DNA of 64,000 bases. Origin: Psococerastis gibbosa (taxonomy: Eukaryota; Arthropoda; Insecta; Psocodea; Psocidae). The position numbers and the translations under genes are program-made. The stretch is taken from assembly GCA_963971405.1 (NCBI GenBank), contig OZ020490.1, positions 31,893,464 to 31,957,463 on the forward strand. Direction: 5' to 3'. Each line of letters begins with the position of its first letter. Position 1 is the stretch's first letter. Below the pieces are notes generated by a model. The model was not told the origin of the DNA. It made no database searches and was given only the letters and a program-made list of their open reading frames with translations. Shown in pieces: positions 31,571 through 46,500 of this stretch.

Positions 31571-34500
31571 CTAGGTGTATTTCTCCATGTGGTACATGTC
31601 GCCCAATAGTCGCTGTATCGGAATTTCTCCTATGGTTTCCTTGAAAAAGAGCTGCTCCACCGTGGTCTGGCGTATGGACCGCAAACTGGGCAGAATGAGC
31701 AGTAGCCTGCCGAATCTCGTAGGTTGTCTGGGATACCTGAAAATAAAATACCCAAGGTAGTATAGCGGGCTATAGCAGCAATGGGTACATGGAAGAGGAG
31801 CTGCCAACAGCCATACCAAGTTGAATCCAACAGAAACAAGGCCGTAGCAAGGATTTTTTTTTCTGGGGGGGGGAGTCCGAAATTTCATTGGATATTACAT
31901 TGTGGTTTTTATTTTTCCTCTCAAAATCCGATTCTATTTAGTATCAAGCCATTTAATTTCGGGGAGGGGGGGGGGGTATGAACCCCCTTGGCTACGGCCT
32001 TGAACAGAAGAGAGCCTGTTCCAAACTGCGGCAGGGGAACATGGTGAGACATGATAATGACATGATGATTCAGTGGATAACATTGAAATATATTATTATT
32101 TTTAATTCCCACTGTAACGCCATTATTATCTAGTGTAAGTTCATTTTATTTGGTGCGTCCGGACCCCCTGACCCCCACCCCCTAAAATCCGCCCTTGACA
32201 GAGAGAGATAGACAGAAATAAAAGAAAAGAAGCAGCAAGCTACAAACAACAACGCCGTGCAACTCCAGTCTTGTAAGCAACCAGGCGAACATATGAATAG
32301 GAGGTGTTATAGAATGCGAAATATTCCGTCAGCAGCTGGTAAACTTGTCTGGCGTGTATACATACAACCGACCATGAAATATCTTCATTGAGATCGTGCT
32401 AACCGTCAACGACCATACCATGTTGAACACACCGGTTCTCGTCCGATCACCGAAGTTAAGCAACATCGGGCGTGGTTAGTACTTGGATGGGTGACCGCTT
32501 GGGAACACCACGTGTCGTTGGCTTCTTTTTTTTCTGTGAAATTCTTGCAGCGCTAATTATTTTTTCATATTTCGTCTCTCGTACAAATTTTATTTTTGCG
32601 GTGGGGTTCTTCCTAATTTCTTTGGGCAAAGCCAGCCTTGTTAAATATCCCGATATGAAAGGCGGGAACTCGCTAGCTTTAGGGGGGGGGGGCGAGTTGT
32701 AATGCCCCCTGAAATCCAGGAAAACATTTTGAAAATGTGTTTAGTTTAGTGTTTAATATATTTAAAAAAAAAAACACTGGTTTCCAATTACCTTCTCCCT
32801 GGTATAAGCTCTTGTGGAATATGTGGAGTTGTATTGAGGGAGTGTATTGAGGAAGGCTATTGAGTTATAGGTAGCTGTTGGGGATTTACGAAATCCAAAA
32901 TTTTCATCGTCGTAACGGCCCTGAGAGGAAATTTTTCTAAATTCAAATGCTCAATCGTGGTCCTGACTCCTGACAAGCATCGGGCCCGCAGTGAGGTTGG
33001 GCCATTTGGGCTAGTGGCCCACCAAATGATTGCAATAAGAAATGAGCTATTTCACATTTTATTAAATATTAGTGGGTATCAAGGCGGTAGCCAGAAGGGG
33101 CCAGACACCCTCCCATCGCCACCCCAAAGTTTTTACAGCGTACACTAGATAGACTGGAGTTTTAAATATGTTGCGGTTATCTCACCTCGGGTGCCGTCAG
33201 ATGGACCCCCCCCCCCCAGAAAATTCTATTCAATATTGTATATAATATATACCTGCTTCTGATGTAATCTCCAAGAATGCATTGTGCCTGATCCTGCAGC
33301 ATTTCCACGGGCTGAACATCACAAAGTCCCGCTGTTTCTGAAAAAAAAAAAAGTCTATTATAGCCTGTTATAAAAGTAAAGTCAAGTAAGTAGCATACGG
33401 TATCCTCTTAAATGCTGAAATGGATAAAAACCTCATTTTTTAGTTCTTATGGAGAATTTCGAAATGGGGCCAAAATTATGATTGTCCTGGGCCATGGGTC
33501 TGATCTCCTAGCAAAAACTATTTCTTCAGTAAAACTAAGGCAAGCAACGCCCCCCCCCCCCCCCCCCCCCGAATGGGTCTCGTCCGCTCTTACTGCTTCT
33601 CTCATTGCTTCAGTAACTTCAAGGGTTACATGCAGTTTCCTCAATAACAAAAATGGTGCACTGGCGCACATGCCATAAACGTGTCCTCGCGCCTCAAAAT
33701 CCAAATGAAAAAAAAATGTCCCCATTGCGACTCGATCTCAATACCCCCCGATTGGTAGATAATCATACTACCACTAGAATTCAGTGGGGCCAAGCGTGCC
33801 CCTGGTAGTTTATCTCAGTTCGATTCTAGGGTATTTGGGACCGGAATTGAAGGACATCAGTTTTATAGTTGAATAGGCCTATGACCGCCTATAAGGGCCT
33901 AAGGACAGTCAGGCATGGACGGATACAGGGGGGGGGGGGGTAGCTGCCCTCACAAAATTTTGTAAATTTATAACCCTCCCCCAAATGGGCAGGATCCGTC
34001 CCTGCAGTCTGGGGTATTCTTATGGACTGACAGACGGACGGGAATTAAAAAACTATGTTTGCCTTACCGGGGGTAAACAGAATGACTGCCTTCATACAGC
34101 CACACTCACTGCCATCTGGCGACAGCTGTCGGAACCTCCCCAGCAGCTCCTGTATGGTCTTGACCTCATTGGCGGTGACCTCGTGCTGAGCCAGTCGGTC
34201 GCGGGCCTTGGTGGAGGCTAGTAGGGCGGAGAGGTCCCAGGGGATGGACCATTGGGCCAGGTGCAGCAGGAACAACTCCTTCCACGACTCTTGCAGAAGA
34301 AGGAGCTGAAAATTGAAAAAAATAGCTAAGGGAAGAGCTAGAGCATTTACGACTACATCATTACACTTATCTGCAGCGCATTGGAGTCCTCCAATCATAA
34401 GTCAGAAGCGTGCCCCCGTTTGGGACGAATCAAAGATGGCCGCTGCTCACCTATACCTAACTGTCCAGCCCTGACACTCGACCCACCGACGGAAAACAAC

Positions 34501-37500
34501 AGCTTATACTACGTCAGCGCATCTTTGCATCTTCCTTTCGAATTGAGCAAGTCTCAAATCGCTGATAAGGTGTAACTGTGCTAGTGGGCTTCCCTCTGTA
34601 GATGGCAGTTCTTACCGAAAGTACTCAGGGTTTTGAACTAACACTAGTGGAAATCTTAGATAAAATTAAGTTTTTAACGATTATTTGGGTTTTACTAATT
34701 CTATTTGTTATAACAATGTAATGTTGTTTTTCAACTAATATGAAAATTGACTTGGTGCGGATTATATTGATTCTCTTACAATAGAAAAAAATCTCATTCC
34801 CCCCTATTTCACTCTGGAAATTGTTCCAATATTTGATCTAATTATGGGTCTAAGAAAAATACTGGAAAGTGTAATTTACTAAACTCAGATTCAAATCGTA
34901 TACTACAACATAAACATTCCAAATATTTCTTCGAACTAATAAAAGAACCGGTCCGAGTTTACTCGAACATGCTTTCCAATTTATGAATTAGTAGGGAGAG
35001 AAAATGATTAATTTCATGGTAAATAATTCTCCTATGGTTAAATTTCGGGAGAGGGGGGGTCGTCCACCTGACGTCACTGGAGGTGACGTAAATTCTAGAT
35101 AGGACAGACCAACACATTACCACACAGCAATAATGGCAGGGCACGCAATGCATTTGAGCGCGAATTTTCTATCATTTTTTTTCAAAAAAAAACATTTTTG
35201 TGCAAAACCAAATATTTTTTTAGGAAAGCAACCTATCCGGTTTCGTTACTCAATTTAACTCCTAAAACACGCCTGAAGGTAGAAATCATCGATAGAAAGG
35301 TTTCACAGAAAAATTATTTTTTAGTCATTTTTCATTAAAATTTACTTATTTTTATTTTTTTACCCCCAGAAGCAAACTATCAAGGGGCAAGCGACCCCCC
35401 GTATTTTGTCAATATTAATAATCACTACTATATATGAGAATTTAAAAGAAATCGTTGCAGCCATTTTTGAGAAATAATTTTTTTAGACGTTTTATTGGAG
35501 TTTTTTGAGAATAAAACCCCCCCAAATTGAGTTAGCCCAAAATATAAAAAAATAGTCCCGAGGTATAATTTTTGTGAACCTACATGTCCAATTTCACACA
35601 AATCCACCCAGTAGTTTGCCCGGAAATCGATGAACAGACAGACAGACAGAGCGACAGACCATCACAGAGCTTTCCTTATACTACGTATAAATTGGAAAGC
35701 AATAATTTAAGAGCGTGTATTAAGGGCCATTAGCAATGGGCGTAGGTAACTTAAAATTATTGTTAATAATAAATAATATAAATTTTAATAATAATGCATA
35801 ATGAGCCTATATCAATTTATTATCCATTATTGTTAAATAAGTCTTGTTGAAATATATAACACGTTGTATATAATCAGGAATTTGCAGGCACTTCCCACTT
35901 TATTTTATTTCATATCTTATAAATTTGGAGCGATATAGCCTATAGCAGTCGGGCGCAGCTTTAGAGAAAAAGGACTGCCCCCCCACAAAAATCTTTTTGT
36001 GTTGCATTAGTTTAAACTAAAAGACTACCGTACGTTTTTTGTTCTTATTATCCATAACAGACCTACTTTCTTAGGCAAAAGACGGTCTAGACGTTTGGTG
36101 AGGGTGTGTTAATTTTCAGTATCCAAACTCCTCCTGAAATAAAATTCTAAGCCCTCGCCTGGTTGAAGTAGATTAGGTAAAATTTTCAAGAAATTTTAGA
36201 AAAACAATAAATTGTAATCTTTTTAATCACAGTGAATTTGTTTTCCATTATTAAAACATGGCTAGTTGCGGTTACCTGTCCTCGTAGCAGTACAAACAAT
36301 GGGCCCCCCCTTTTTTTCCCCTACTATACCCTCCTCCTTTATTACCTTCATTTTCCCCCCCTTTTATATGCCATATAATGTAAGTTAAATATTACTATGT
36401 ATACTGCTGTTAAGTTATGGTTAACATGAAAAAAGACTTTAGAGTCTTATTATTCGCCATTTGTATTGCAATAAAGTCGTTATTCATTCATTCATAAGAT
36501 TCATAAGCTAATATTGCAAAAATTAAATATTTCAACTTAAGGCCAAACCGGAGGGGGTCACGTGACTGGCCTGGAAATGTCTTTGCAGGGGGTTCGTAAT
36601 ATATGTTTTAAACCGCAGGGGTATAGTAAAAATCGATAGAAGGGTATAGTATACGCGTAGACATGCTTAAAAATTACAATTACATTAGGTCTAAAATTTG
36701 TGCATGAAGCAATTAAAAACATACCTTTTAGAACATTTTTACGTGCCCCACAGGGAAGAAAAACCTCCAACTTTTGTAATGAAATGTACTTCAGTCAGCT
36801 CAACACTTAATTAGACAGTAAAGCGCCAGAAATAGGTAAAAATGCAATTATTTGAAATAATACAAGTCAAATACGGAACAGGTACATGACGCGGGGCTTT
36901 GTTTATAAAATGGATATTCACCCATCCCGTGGCTGGAGACCGCTATCAATATGGCTGCTAGTGTAGCCTGCACAAGCTAAGTACAGAGTTTTTGACCGGG
37001 TCCAGGTATCCGCTTTGCTATGCTGCAATGTGTAAGACTTCGATATTTTTTGCGTTGGTACTTATCTCTGATAGTTGGCTTATGGTTAACGGGTGCCTCG
37101 TAAGGCATATTATGGCTGCCGCCGCTCCAGTTCTATTATATTTCTATGTATTCAACACTCAACGCTCAAGGTAACAACTCTCCGGCTTGGCCTTAAGCTA
37201 AATTGTTAATTTCTAATAAAAATAATCACTCTTCTCTCACCTGGTCGTGTTTGGACAACGTTTGGAAAGGGGCAAGACATCGTACCCACCGCACGGCCAT
37301 AAACAGCAATCGGGCAGTCGTTTCCTGAAAATAAATCCAGGTACAGTAAATATAGGGGGGGGGGGGGATCCAGCGGAACATTTACGGGGGGGGGGGGATC
37401 TCAAGAAGTTGTAGGCTGTGTAAGTCAGGACATGTAGAGTAGTGGTACAGACTTTCACCCGAAAGGTGGTTGGTTCGAGTCCCACACTTCCTGCATTTTC

Positions 37501-40500
37501 TGGACATGCTTCGGAGGGCATGTAAAGCAGGCGGTTCCTGTTATTCCTAGTTGAGTGTAAGAGAGGGCTTTACAGCCGTAACTCCGCTAGGTTCAATTTT
37601 GATAATGCCATTGACGGAAAATCATCAATGTTTAATCACTCAGTAGCTTTATGAAAGTTATTAAACAATATATCTTAGATAACGCTTGAGACTCTCTCCG
37701 GTCTTATAATGTTGACGACAATGGATCCCCCTTCCCCTTAACCTTCTCCCCCCCCCCCTTCTTCTCTTGTTTCCTCTCAATTTAATTTTAAGCATCTACA
37801 TATTAATACAATTTGTTTGTTTTTAAGGAAAGCATGAAAAGAAGACTTTATAGTCTTATTGTTCGCCTTTTGTTTTGTTTTTTATTCAATAAAGTCGTAT
37901 TCAATTCAATTCAATGTTGCATTTATATTTTTAGTTTTTACACCTTATTCCACATGTCATCAATAATTGACCATTTCTGTTTTCAATTTTTTTCCAATTT
38001 TGTAAGTTTGCCCGCCGTCTTTCTTTTAATTTTATAATCTGGAAAAAATTGTGTGATCTAAATTATGAAATAATTAGTTTGTTCTCATGAAATTAATTAA
38101 AATTATTTATCACATCCAGACGACGCCATTGTTTAATTTCAGTTTGTTATTGTTTGCAAAGCGTGATTTTACTCTATGATTATTGATCAATTTTATCATG
38201 TGGAAGTTAAAATGGACAGTGACATAGATTAAAACAAAAATCTCATCAATTATTATTGAAGAAAAATTGACAAGTGGAATAGCCGCCTTATGAATTATTT
38301 ACTTATTTAGTCATGACCATATGCTGATATCAGAAAGCACTTATGAATGTTTGGCTGGAAATTTATAAACAAAACTACTAATCTTCAGTTTTCATATTGA
38401 ACTGAAAAAAGGGCATCAGTGCGGAAAATTATTTTTTTGAATGTTGAAAGTTTTGCATCAGCCTTTCAATAATAATTATTAACATGGCTTTTCATGGTTT
38501 TAGCTTTTAAATTAACTTTTCCAATAAAAAAAATTTGAAGTACCCGAACACACTAAGGGAGTGTGCCGTGGGTAAAAAATGGAATAACCATTGTGAGAGG
38601 CAAACCATGACTATACAGTACTATTTATTACTAAACAGTATGCCAACGGTCTTACCATGTTGATTCCATTAGAGCAGAGCATGTTTCAAACTGCGGCAAC
38701 TTGGTAGTGTGCACAGCGTTGGCAGGGGAACCTGGTGGGACATGATAACTCGCTCAGGCAGTATAAGTCGAGTCCTGGTCACCTCTGATTTAATCGTGTG
38801 ACTTTACCATGTTCCCCAAGTGGTTCGGAATCCACTATAATCAGGAGGTCCACCCTGTTAGTCAACTCCCCTTTCCCCGAGGTGAAAGAGTCTGCCCTTA
38901 GGGTGCCTCAAGTTAACAAACAGACTCACTCCCCCCGCCAGGCTGACAGGGTTGCTTAAAGCAGAAATGCTGAAAGCAGGCGTTAGAAACACCAACACCA
39001 TTACTAAACAGTATTAATACTAGTAATCAAAGTCTAAATTAAGAGTGAAACTCTCTTTAAATCGAGATGAGGCAGCTGTGCCTTTTTTTTGCTTCTTATT
39101 AAAAAAAGGCTAATCCCAACCGCAATGAATACATATGATTGAACTTTTCAATCGCCTCACTAAGTAACCTAATAGGTACTTGTGTCGAGTTACGACACGT
39201 CTCCGATCGCAAGGTGTGTAGAGCAGTGGCGGCGCTACGGGGGTGCCCGAGGGGGGGCGAGAGTCTCGCACAAGTATAAGAACGTTACCACCTTGCCAAC
39301 GAACTTTGAAGCCGATTCCTATAGTCACACCTAACCGGTGGAATCAACAGGAGGCAAAATAGCTAATCCTTTTCGCTCCACCTCTTCAAAAAAGAAACAT
39401 TTTCACTTTCCAGAGGGAAACCCGGAAAAGTGTATAATTCTGGTGCAAAAAGGCTCCTCTACAATGGTTTTTGGAAAAGAGGGGTTGACTTTTAAGCGGG
39501 GTGTGACGGACCAACCAGAAGCGAGGGTGGTAGCTTCATGACACCGCTCAGCCAATCACCGCCTCCCCTGCTGACTTCCCCTTTTAACTTTCCTAATCCA
39601 GTCAGTTTTTGCTGGGCTGTCGGGGAGGAATGTAGCAACATCTTGTTTTTGCGATTCAGTTGCGAGATGCGTCGAATACAAAATTTTATATTGTTGCATT
39701 AAAGATGTTGAAAGTATAAGGAAAAACAATTTTGGAAGAAAGAACGAACATTGTCTTTATTTTCCATGTGGGCGAATTATGGGTCTTTCTAAGCACTATT
39801 ACAATTAACCCATAATAAATTATTCAATGTTATACAAAAGGCTGTATAAAATTATAACAATTTAAATAAATAAATAAATAAATAATAATGTAAGCTTATA
39901 ATGTGTTGGCAGCAACAGACAAAGTCCAAAAAACGACAGTGAGTCCGTTTATTTAATTGAGGCACCTTAAGGGGAGACTCCTTCACCTCAGGGACAAAGA
40001 CGGATACAGGGGGGGGGGTAGGGAGGTAGCTACCCCCCCCCCCCCCAAAAAAAATTTGGTAAATCAATTGTAAATTAATTTATTACGCTCTAATTTAATC
40101 GATTCTACATATGTTTTTCTTATTTTGACCCACAACTACCCCCCCCCCCCCCAAATGGGCTGGATCCGTCCGTCTCGGCTCTGGGAGAAGGGGAGTTGAC
40201 TGACAGGGTGGACCTCCTGATTATAGTGGATTTCGACCCACATGTGGAACATAGTAAAGTCACACGATTAATTCGGAGGTGACCAGGACTCGATACACAT
40301 ACTGGTTGCCTCGGTTCATATGGAAAATGAAGGCAATTTTTTTTTCTTTCATTCCTGTTTGGGCTCCTCTGACGAAAACCTTGGACTAAGATGTTACGGG
40401 AGGGGGGGGCGGTGTTTACTTTAGATTACCGTAAAAACGTGCGAATCGGGGCAAAACTTCGTTGATAGATTTGAGAGGCAACATTTCTGGGACTTGACAA

Positions 40501-43500
40501 GTATCTGGGGGTGGCTAAACCTCCCCTAACCCCCCTAATTACGCCAATGCTTTCGTGAGTATATATGAACATACCTGTAAGACTTCCCACGTGGGGGAGA
40601 GGGGTTGAAGGGAGAGTGGGCTCGGCTGTGTCAAACCACCCGGCCTTTCTTCACCTTGTTTGTTTCCCCAGATGAGTTCCTGTAATGCAGAGAGGGTGCA
40701 AAATTTAGCTGAGTCAGTTATCATTACATATTGTAAGTAAGCTGTTACACTGTCAGCTAGGGGTATAAATTGAGAAAGGCCACGCTGTAGCTGACTAAGC
40801 ACTTTTATGCGATGGAGTAGTTGCTTGATTTAGGGTTTCGCATCGGCTAATGAGTTAAAGAAAAAGACTCCCGTGAAAATGGGAATGTGCCATTATTATA
40901 TTTAGAGACAGACTTACTGGTATAGATTTCAATTTTGACATCTTTTTCGAGTCGGCTGCCGGCATGCTAAGGCTGCTCGGGTATTGAACTTGAGGAGGTA
41001 AGAATCGCTGTAGGCTATGGATCATTCTGATGAAGTCCAAGAAATAATTATGCAGATTACAACTCATTTGGGGGGGGGGGGATTCAACTGGAAGCAGGGT
41101 CGTGCCCAGGGGGGTGGGTGTTCGAAGGGGTCAGGACCCCCTTCGAAATAGAAGAGCTGTACACGGACTGACTGTCTGACTGGGGCTCCCGACGCAGGCC
41201 AACCAGTTAGAACCTCCCTTAACTGAATTAATGGTAGCCATCCCAGGCATTTTTAACTCCCTCCCTGAAGAGCTGTTTGTACCCGTCAAATATATTCGCC
41301 TATGGGACTATGGTCTATGAAATTAAACATACCTGACATTTTTCAGCAGTCATCAAAATCTGCAGAAGCCCTGGAGGTGGCTGATGATGCGCCAAGAACA
41401 TAGCCGCAGCGGGGGGTCCGACCGGTTGGAACCCCTCTGCAGTGCCGAGGAGGTCCTGCGCCGACTTGACCGGGCTGTGCATGTGCAGGTGGGGGTTGAT
41501 GGGCTGCGGGAAGAGAATGGTGGGGGTAGGCTTGCTCATGGCGCCCTCCAGTGACGACATCGGGTGGTGGAGACCACCCTCTTTACTGGACGTCGGGTGC
41601 TTTGGCTTCCGGGGACCTCGCTCGTGTTGGACCGCTGAAATGTTGAACACTGTTACTGTTACAGCGCGTTCGAAGTGCGCACGAAAACTTGCATGCAGGC
41701 TAACTTACTTTACTTAAGTTTAAGTACGTACCCAGGAATTTGGAGGGGGGGGGGGAATAATGTCAGTAATAAAAGTAGTACAATACTCGCCGTATAAAAT
41801 GTAGTAAGTCATATTCTAAAACTTAAAATTGAAGCTTAGGATCCGTATTTTCATTTGGAAGTTGAGGTTTAAGGCTGAGTGTTCAAAATGTTTTGTAAAC
41901 AAGGAATTATAGTAATTTTTGGACGAAAATTAATTAATTGCTCGTTCCACAGCCACAAAGATAAAAAAGGAACAGATGAAAAAATCTTAAAAAATACGAG
42001 ATTTCTATGAAAGCTGTCTATTTTCCCTATAGATTTACAACTGTGCAATAAAATCGCTTTAAGGCTCTTTATCCAATTTTTCTTAGGTAATAATATTTCA
42101 GTTCAGAAAATATAAACTTCCTGCGATAACTTGTATTTTTTATGAGTTTTTTATCTGTTATCTTTGTTATCTTTGTATCTGTGGAACGAGCAATAAATTA
42201 GTTTCGTCAAAAAATCAGCAAATTTTCTTGTTTACAAAACATTTTGAACACTCAGGCTTAACTTCAGTAATTCTAGCCTCAATTGACAATTTGACATTAT
42301 TGATATGAAATAAATAAATAAATAAGCAAATAACGATTTTTTTTTAGCGGAGTTAGGGCTATAAAGCCCTCTCATACACTCAACTGGGAAGGCCCGGGAC
42401 CGCCTGCTATACATGCCCTCCGAAACTTGGCCAGAAAATGTTTCCACTGTGGGACTCAAACCAACAACCTTTCGGGTGAAAGTCCGTACCACTACTCCAC
42501 ATGTTATTCATGTTGTTAATATTCTTAAAATACGAATATTACTACCAGTGCTGAAATTCTTCTTTTAACTTTACTGGCCTCTATTTAGATCTCGACGCCT
42601 GTCTAGAAGTTAGAACTACCTAGGTTTGCCTGTCTTCTTCTTCTTCCGGCTCTACAGCCCTTGGTGGGCTTTGGCCTGCTCGACAACACTCCTCCATTCT
42701 TCTCGGTTTTGCACAAGGCTCCACCATCTGGAGACTCCCAACTCGCGAAGGTCATTCTCTAACTCGTCCTTCCAGCGGTTTCTTGGCCGTCCTGGCAGTC
42801 GTCTTCCCGTCATGCTTGCTTTGTACATTTTTCGTGGCATGCGTTCTTCAGACATCCTTACAACGTGTCCCAGCCACCTAGGTTTGCCTGTACAAGACTC
42901 TAATTCGGCGTGTTCAAATGTTAGGAGGTGAGGCCTGGACTCTATCCATAAGGGACACCCAAAGATTAAGAGTCTTCGAGAACAAAATTATCTTCGGTGG
43001 TAGATGGGAGAACGGTGTCTGGGAGATCAGACACAATGCCGAAATACATGCCCTATTCGTCTCCCCGAACATAATATTAAAACTAAAAGGGCGTCGAATC
43101 CAATGGCTGGGTCATGTACGCCGTCTGCAAGCGGAGAGGACGCCGAGGCTGGTTTTCGAAGACACCTTCAACCACCCTAGGCGTCCCGGTAGACCAAGGC
43201 TCAGGTGAATGGACCAAGTGCTCGAAGATGTGCACACCGTCGGCACCCGAGACTGGAAGCTAGCGGCGGAAGATCGTCCGAGATGGCGTGGTGAAATGGT
43301 AGCGGTCAAAAATCCCCCCGGCTGGACGCGCCTACTTAAGTCAAGTTAAGTCAACCTACAGGCGACTGAAGAAATCAATCGGATTAATTCATTAAATTGT
43401 TTGTATATGACAAAAAATTATGAACGGGGCCCTAGGCTAAATTGCCTTTGGAGGCTCTGTCATACCAACCATCTACTAAACAATAATTATTTTTTTTAAA

Positions 43501-46500
43501 TTTTAAAAGTTACGTAAAATTTCAAACACGTTTTTAATTCGATTAGGCCTACGTAGGCTACAACTTATGAGTTATTTATTTTTCTTCTTTTTTGAGGCCC
43601 TTGAATCGATTAGGCCCTGGGCTGCTGCCCTCTTGTTGCGGGTGTTTTGTTTGAAGGACTTTTTATGGACCCAGGTGGCCCATAGGTCCCTTGTCCAAAG
43701 CCAACGACCCCATGGATTTCGGGCATTAATTTGTATTGTTTCCATATGTATTTTTGGCCCACTCTGTTATATGTTCTTGGTGTCAACCTACACCATCTAC
43801 AAGCGATAATAGACACGCTGAGGCAAGCTTACCATTGACGCATTGAAACAGGTGAAGGCATGACTTAACCAAGTACGGAAACGAGTTTGCAGCCCACTTT
43901 GCCCAATACGGTACTGATTATTGTATACCATACGTTTACTCCCAAAGTCCCAAACCCTCCATAGTCATATAGGCATAGACAAACTAATAATATAAAAGCT
44001 CAAACTGTGCGAAAATCGTTAGAACCAAAAGCTTAGGCCTATAAGCCTACTTATGCATTATCGTAATCTTATAATTTCTGAACACTTAGAAAGTTCTGAA
44101 AGCACCAAACGACATGCTCGGGGAAACCCCCACAATTTCAATAAGAAAAGCCTCGCCAAAGCACCACTTCTTTGCACAACTTCTTAGAGGCTTCGCTTAA
44201 ATAGGGATTGCTTAATACGCTTACACCCGTGCCTCGAATTACAACCAAAATCTGCGAAAAAGAAAATATTACTTATTTTTTTATCGGTACACTTGTAATG
44301 CATTTTCAAAACGGAGAATTTTAGTGAAATAGTTAAAAATTAAAAACTAATTTTCTCCGAACATTGTAAATTGATTTCGTAACCTGGCGCCAAAAAATGT
44401 AAATATAAAAAAATTGGAGGTCTTATGAGTGTTATGTAAAGTGCACGGGGTTTGAAGACGGTGCAAGAGAGTTAGTCTTATAAGTTTAGCAGTATGTGGG
44501 AGAGAGATGCAAAATGTTTTGAGTTTTCTTGGTTACCCCTCCACTCCCCCCGGGATTGCCCCTGCCCCACTATCTAGTGATCCAAAATCCCCCCCATTTG
44601 AAGATTCTTTGAGGGGGTTTCAGATGCTGCGGGCTCCTTTTTGTGATTTAAAATTTCTGCATGAATTGTAAATCCGCGCGCTTTTATATTAGCTTACCCC
44701 CTTCTTTCGCCCCCTCCCCCTAGTCTTTTTCAATCGTCTTTTTGTGTTCTTTTGAATGATTTGAAAGTAATTCGCTGGAGCAAATTTTATTTCTAAAAAA
44801 AAAAAAATTAATCCGTCTTTTGTCTGAGATTTGGTTGATGCCTTTTTGTTTTCTTCGTGATTACTGGAAATCACTAGTTGAAGATGATTTTTGCTGGATT
44901 TGTATATGCTATTTAAAGGACATTTTATTTTCTAATTTATACAGTATGTGACAGATTCTCAAAATTATAAACTAGTTCATTTACCTGGGCTAAGAAGACT
45001 GTAATTGTAATTTTTTGAAGGACTTTTTATGGACCCAGGCCTACTTATAGCGGCCCATATAGGTCCCTTGTCCAATGCCAAGGACCCCATGGATTTCGGA
45101 CATTATTTGTATAGTTTCCGTATGAACTGGTATACGTTCTCGATGTCAACCTCCATCGGCTACAAGTGACAATGGACAAGCTGAGACAAGCTTACCATTA
45201 ACGCAATGAAACAGGAGAAAGCATGACTTAACCAAGTACAGATACGAGTCTAAGAAGACTGGAACCCAAAAGGTTGAATTCCCGCAATATACTTGGAATA
45301 CTCGAAATTAGAGGATTTACAAAAAAACTGGGCTTGTCGGACTTAGTGAACTTGTCAATGGGACAGCGTCCTTTGAATTCTCCCTGGGCTTGCACGGAAT
45401 ACATATTTTAGGCTATTTCTTTAGAATTCTATTTAAGACTGTAACTTACCGTCCTTGTTCATGGCTGCAATGAAGCACTTGTTGAGCCTGCAAGCTCTGC
45501 ACTGGTTTCTGTGAGTTTTGTCAATGGGGCAGCGTCCCTTTAAGTCTCCCTGGGCTTTGCAAGTGTAGACTCTGTTCCTGTGAATACTCCGTTTAAAAAA
45601 TCCAGAACAACCTGCAATATCAAAGGTCCGTTTTAGTAAATTCTAGTAAAGCGTCAGTTCGGTTGCCGGTTACTTGAAAGTTAAAAACAGGTGAGGACAG
45701 TACAGTACCATATATTGTATGGTATACAATGGAATATACTCGTACTGTATGGTGACAGGAAGGTATTTTCAAGATAGGATTAAAGAGCATAGAAGGGTAA
45801 GTCTGGAGCTACTACCTTCCGCTCTGGCTCAACATACAAATATGACAAACCTACCTTTACAAAATTACTGTTTGATGATTACCTACATTGTCAGGTTCAG
45901 GTAAGAAGTGACTGACTCAAAACTAAAGCCGGGTTTAAGAAAAAAAAAAAAAATATGTGGAAGAACCGGTACCGTACTAGGATGTGGTACAGTACCAGTG
46001 ACAGTGGCGTGGCCAAGGGGGGAGGGGGTCAGCTGGGTCCGGACCCCCTCCCCAAATTTAAAAAACAATTTTTTTATATTTATTTTAAAAAAATTCCCCT
46101 GGGAGACCCCGGTCCCCCTGTTTCCAGTTTTGTTAATTAAGTTATCGTCTACAAAATCAAAATTGTTTTGCCGACGTCATATCTTTTTTAAAAACATTCC
46201 CTCGGGCCCCCTTGTTAGCTGCAATATTCTTCACATGTAAAATATACAGATAATTGCTTTCAAAGTGCGTAAACTATTAATTTCCAAAATAATTCCCCAG
46301 GTGGAGACCCCCGGGCCCCCCCTTCTTGCAGTCGGTCAAGTATTCTTCGGTTGCAAAACCTAAACTTTATTAGAATACGTGACAAGCCGCATATATACAT
46401 CAAAATGTGTAAAAATCCATAATTTGGGGCCTATACTTTTCAAAAAAACTTCCCCGGGGGAAACTCCCGGGTCCCCCTTCGGTCCCCAGACTCCTTGGGT

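Noticed and set aside
32472-32702. 76-codon frame beginning inside the 5S gene
   Set aside because: It overlaps a structural RNA and its terminator, with no coding features.
37237-37521. 94-codon minus open frame over 37237-37521
   Set aside because: It reads the wrong frame across dsf exon 6 and a SINE; the true exon (37241-37324) is in another frame with proper splice sites.
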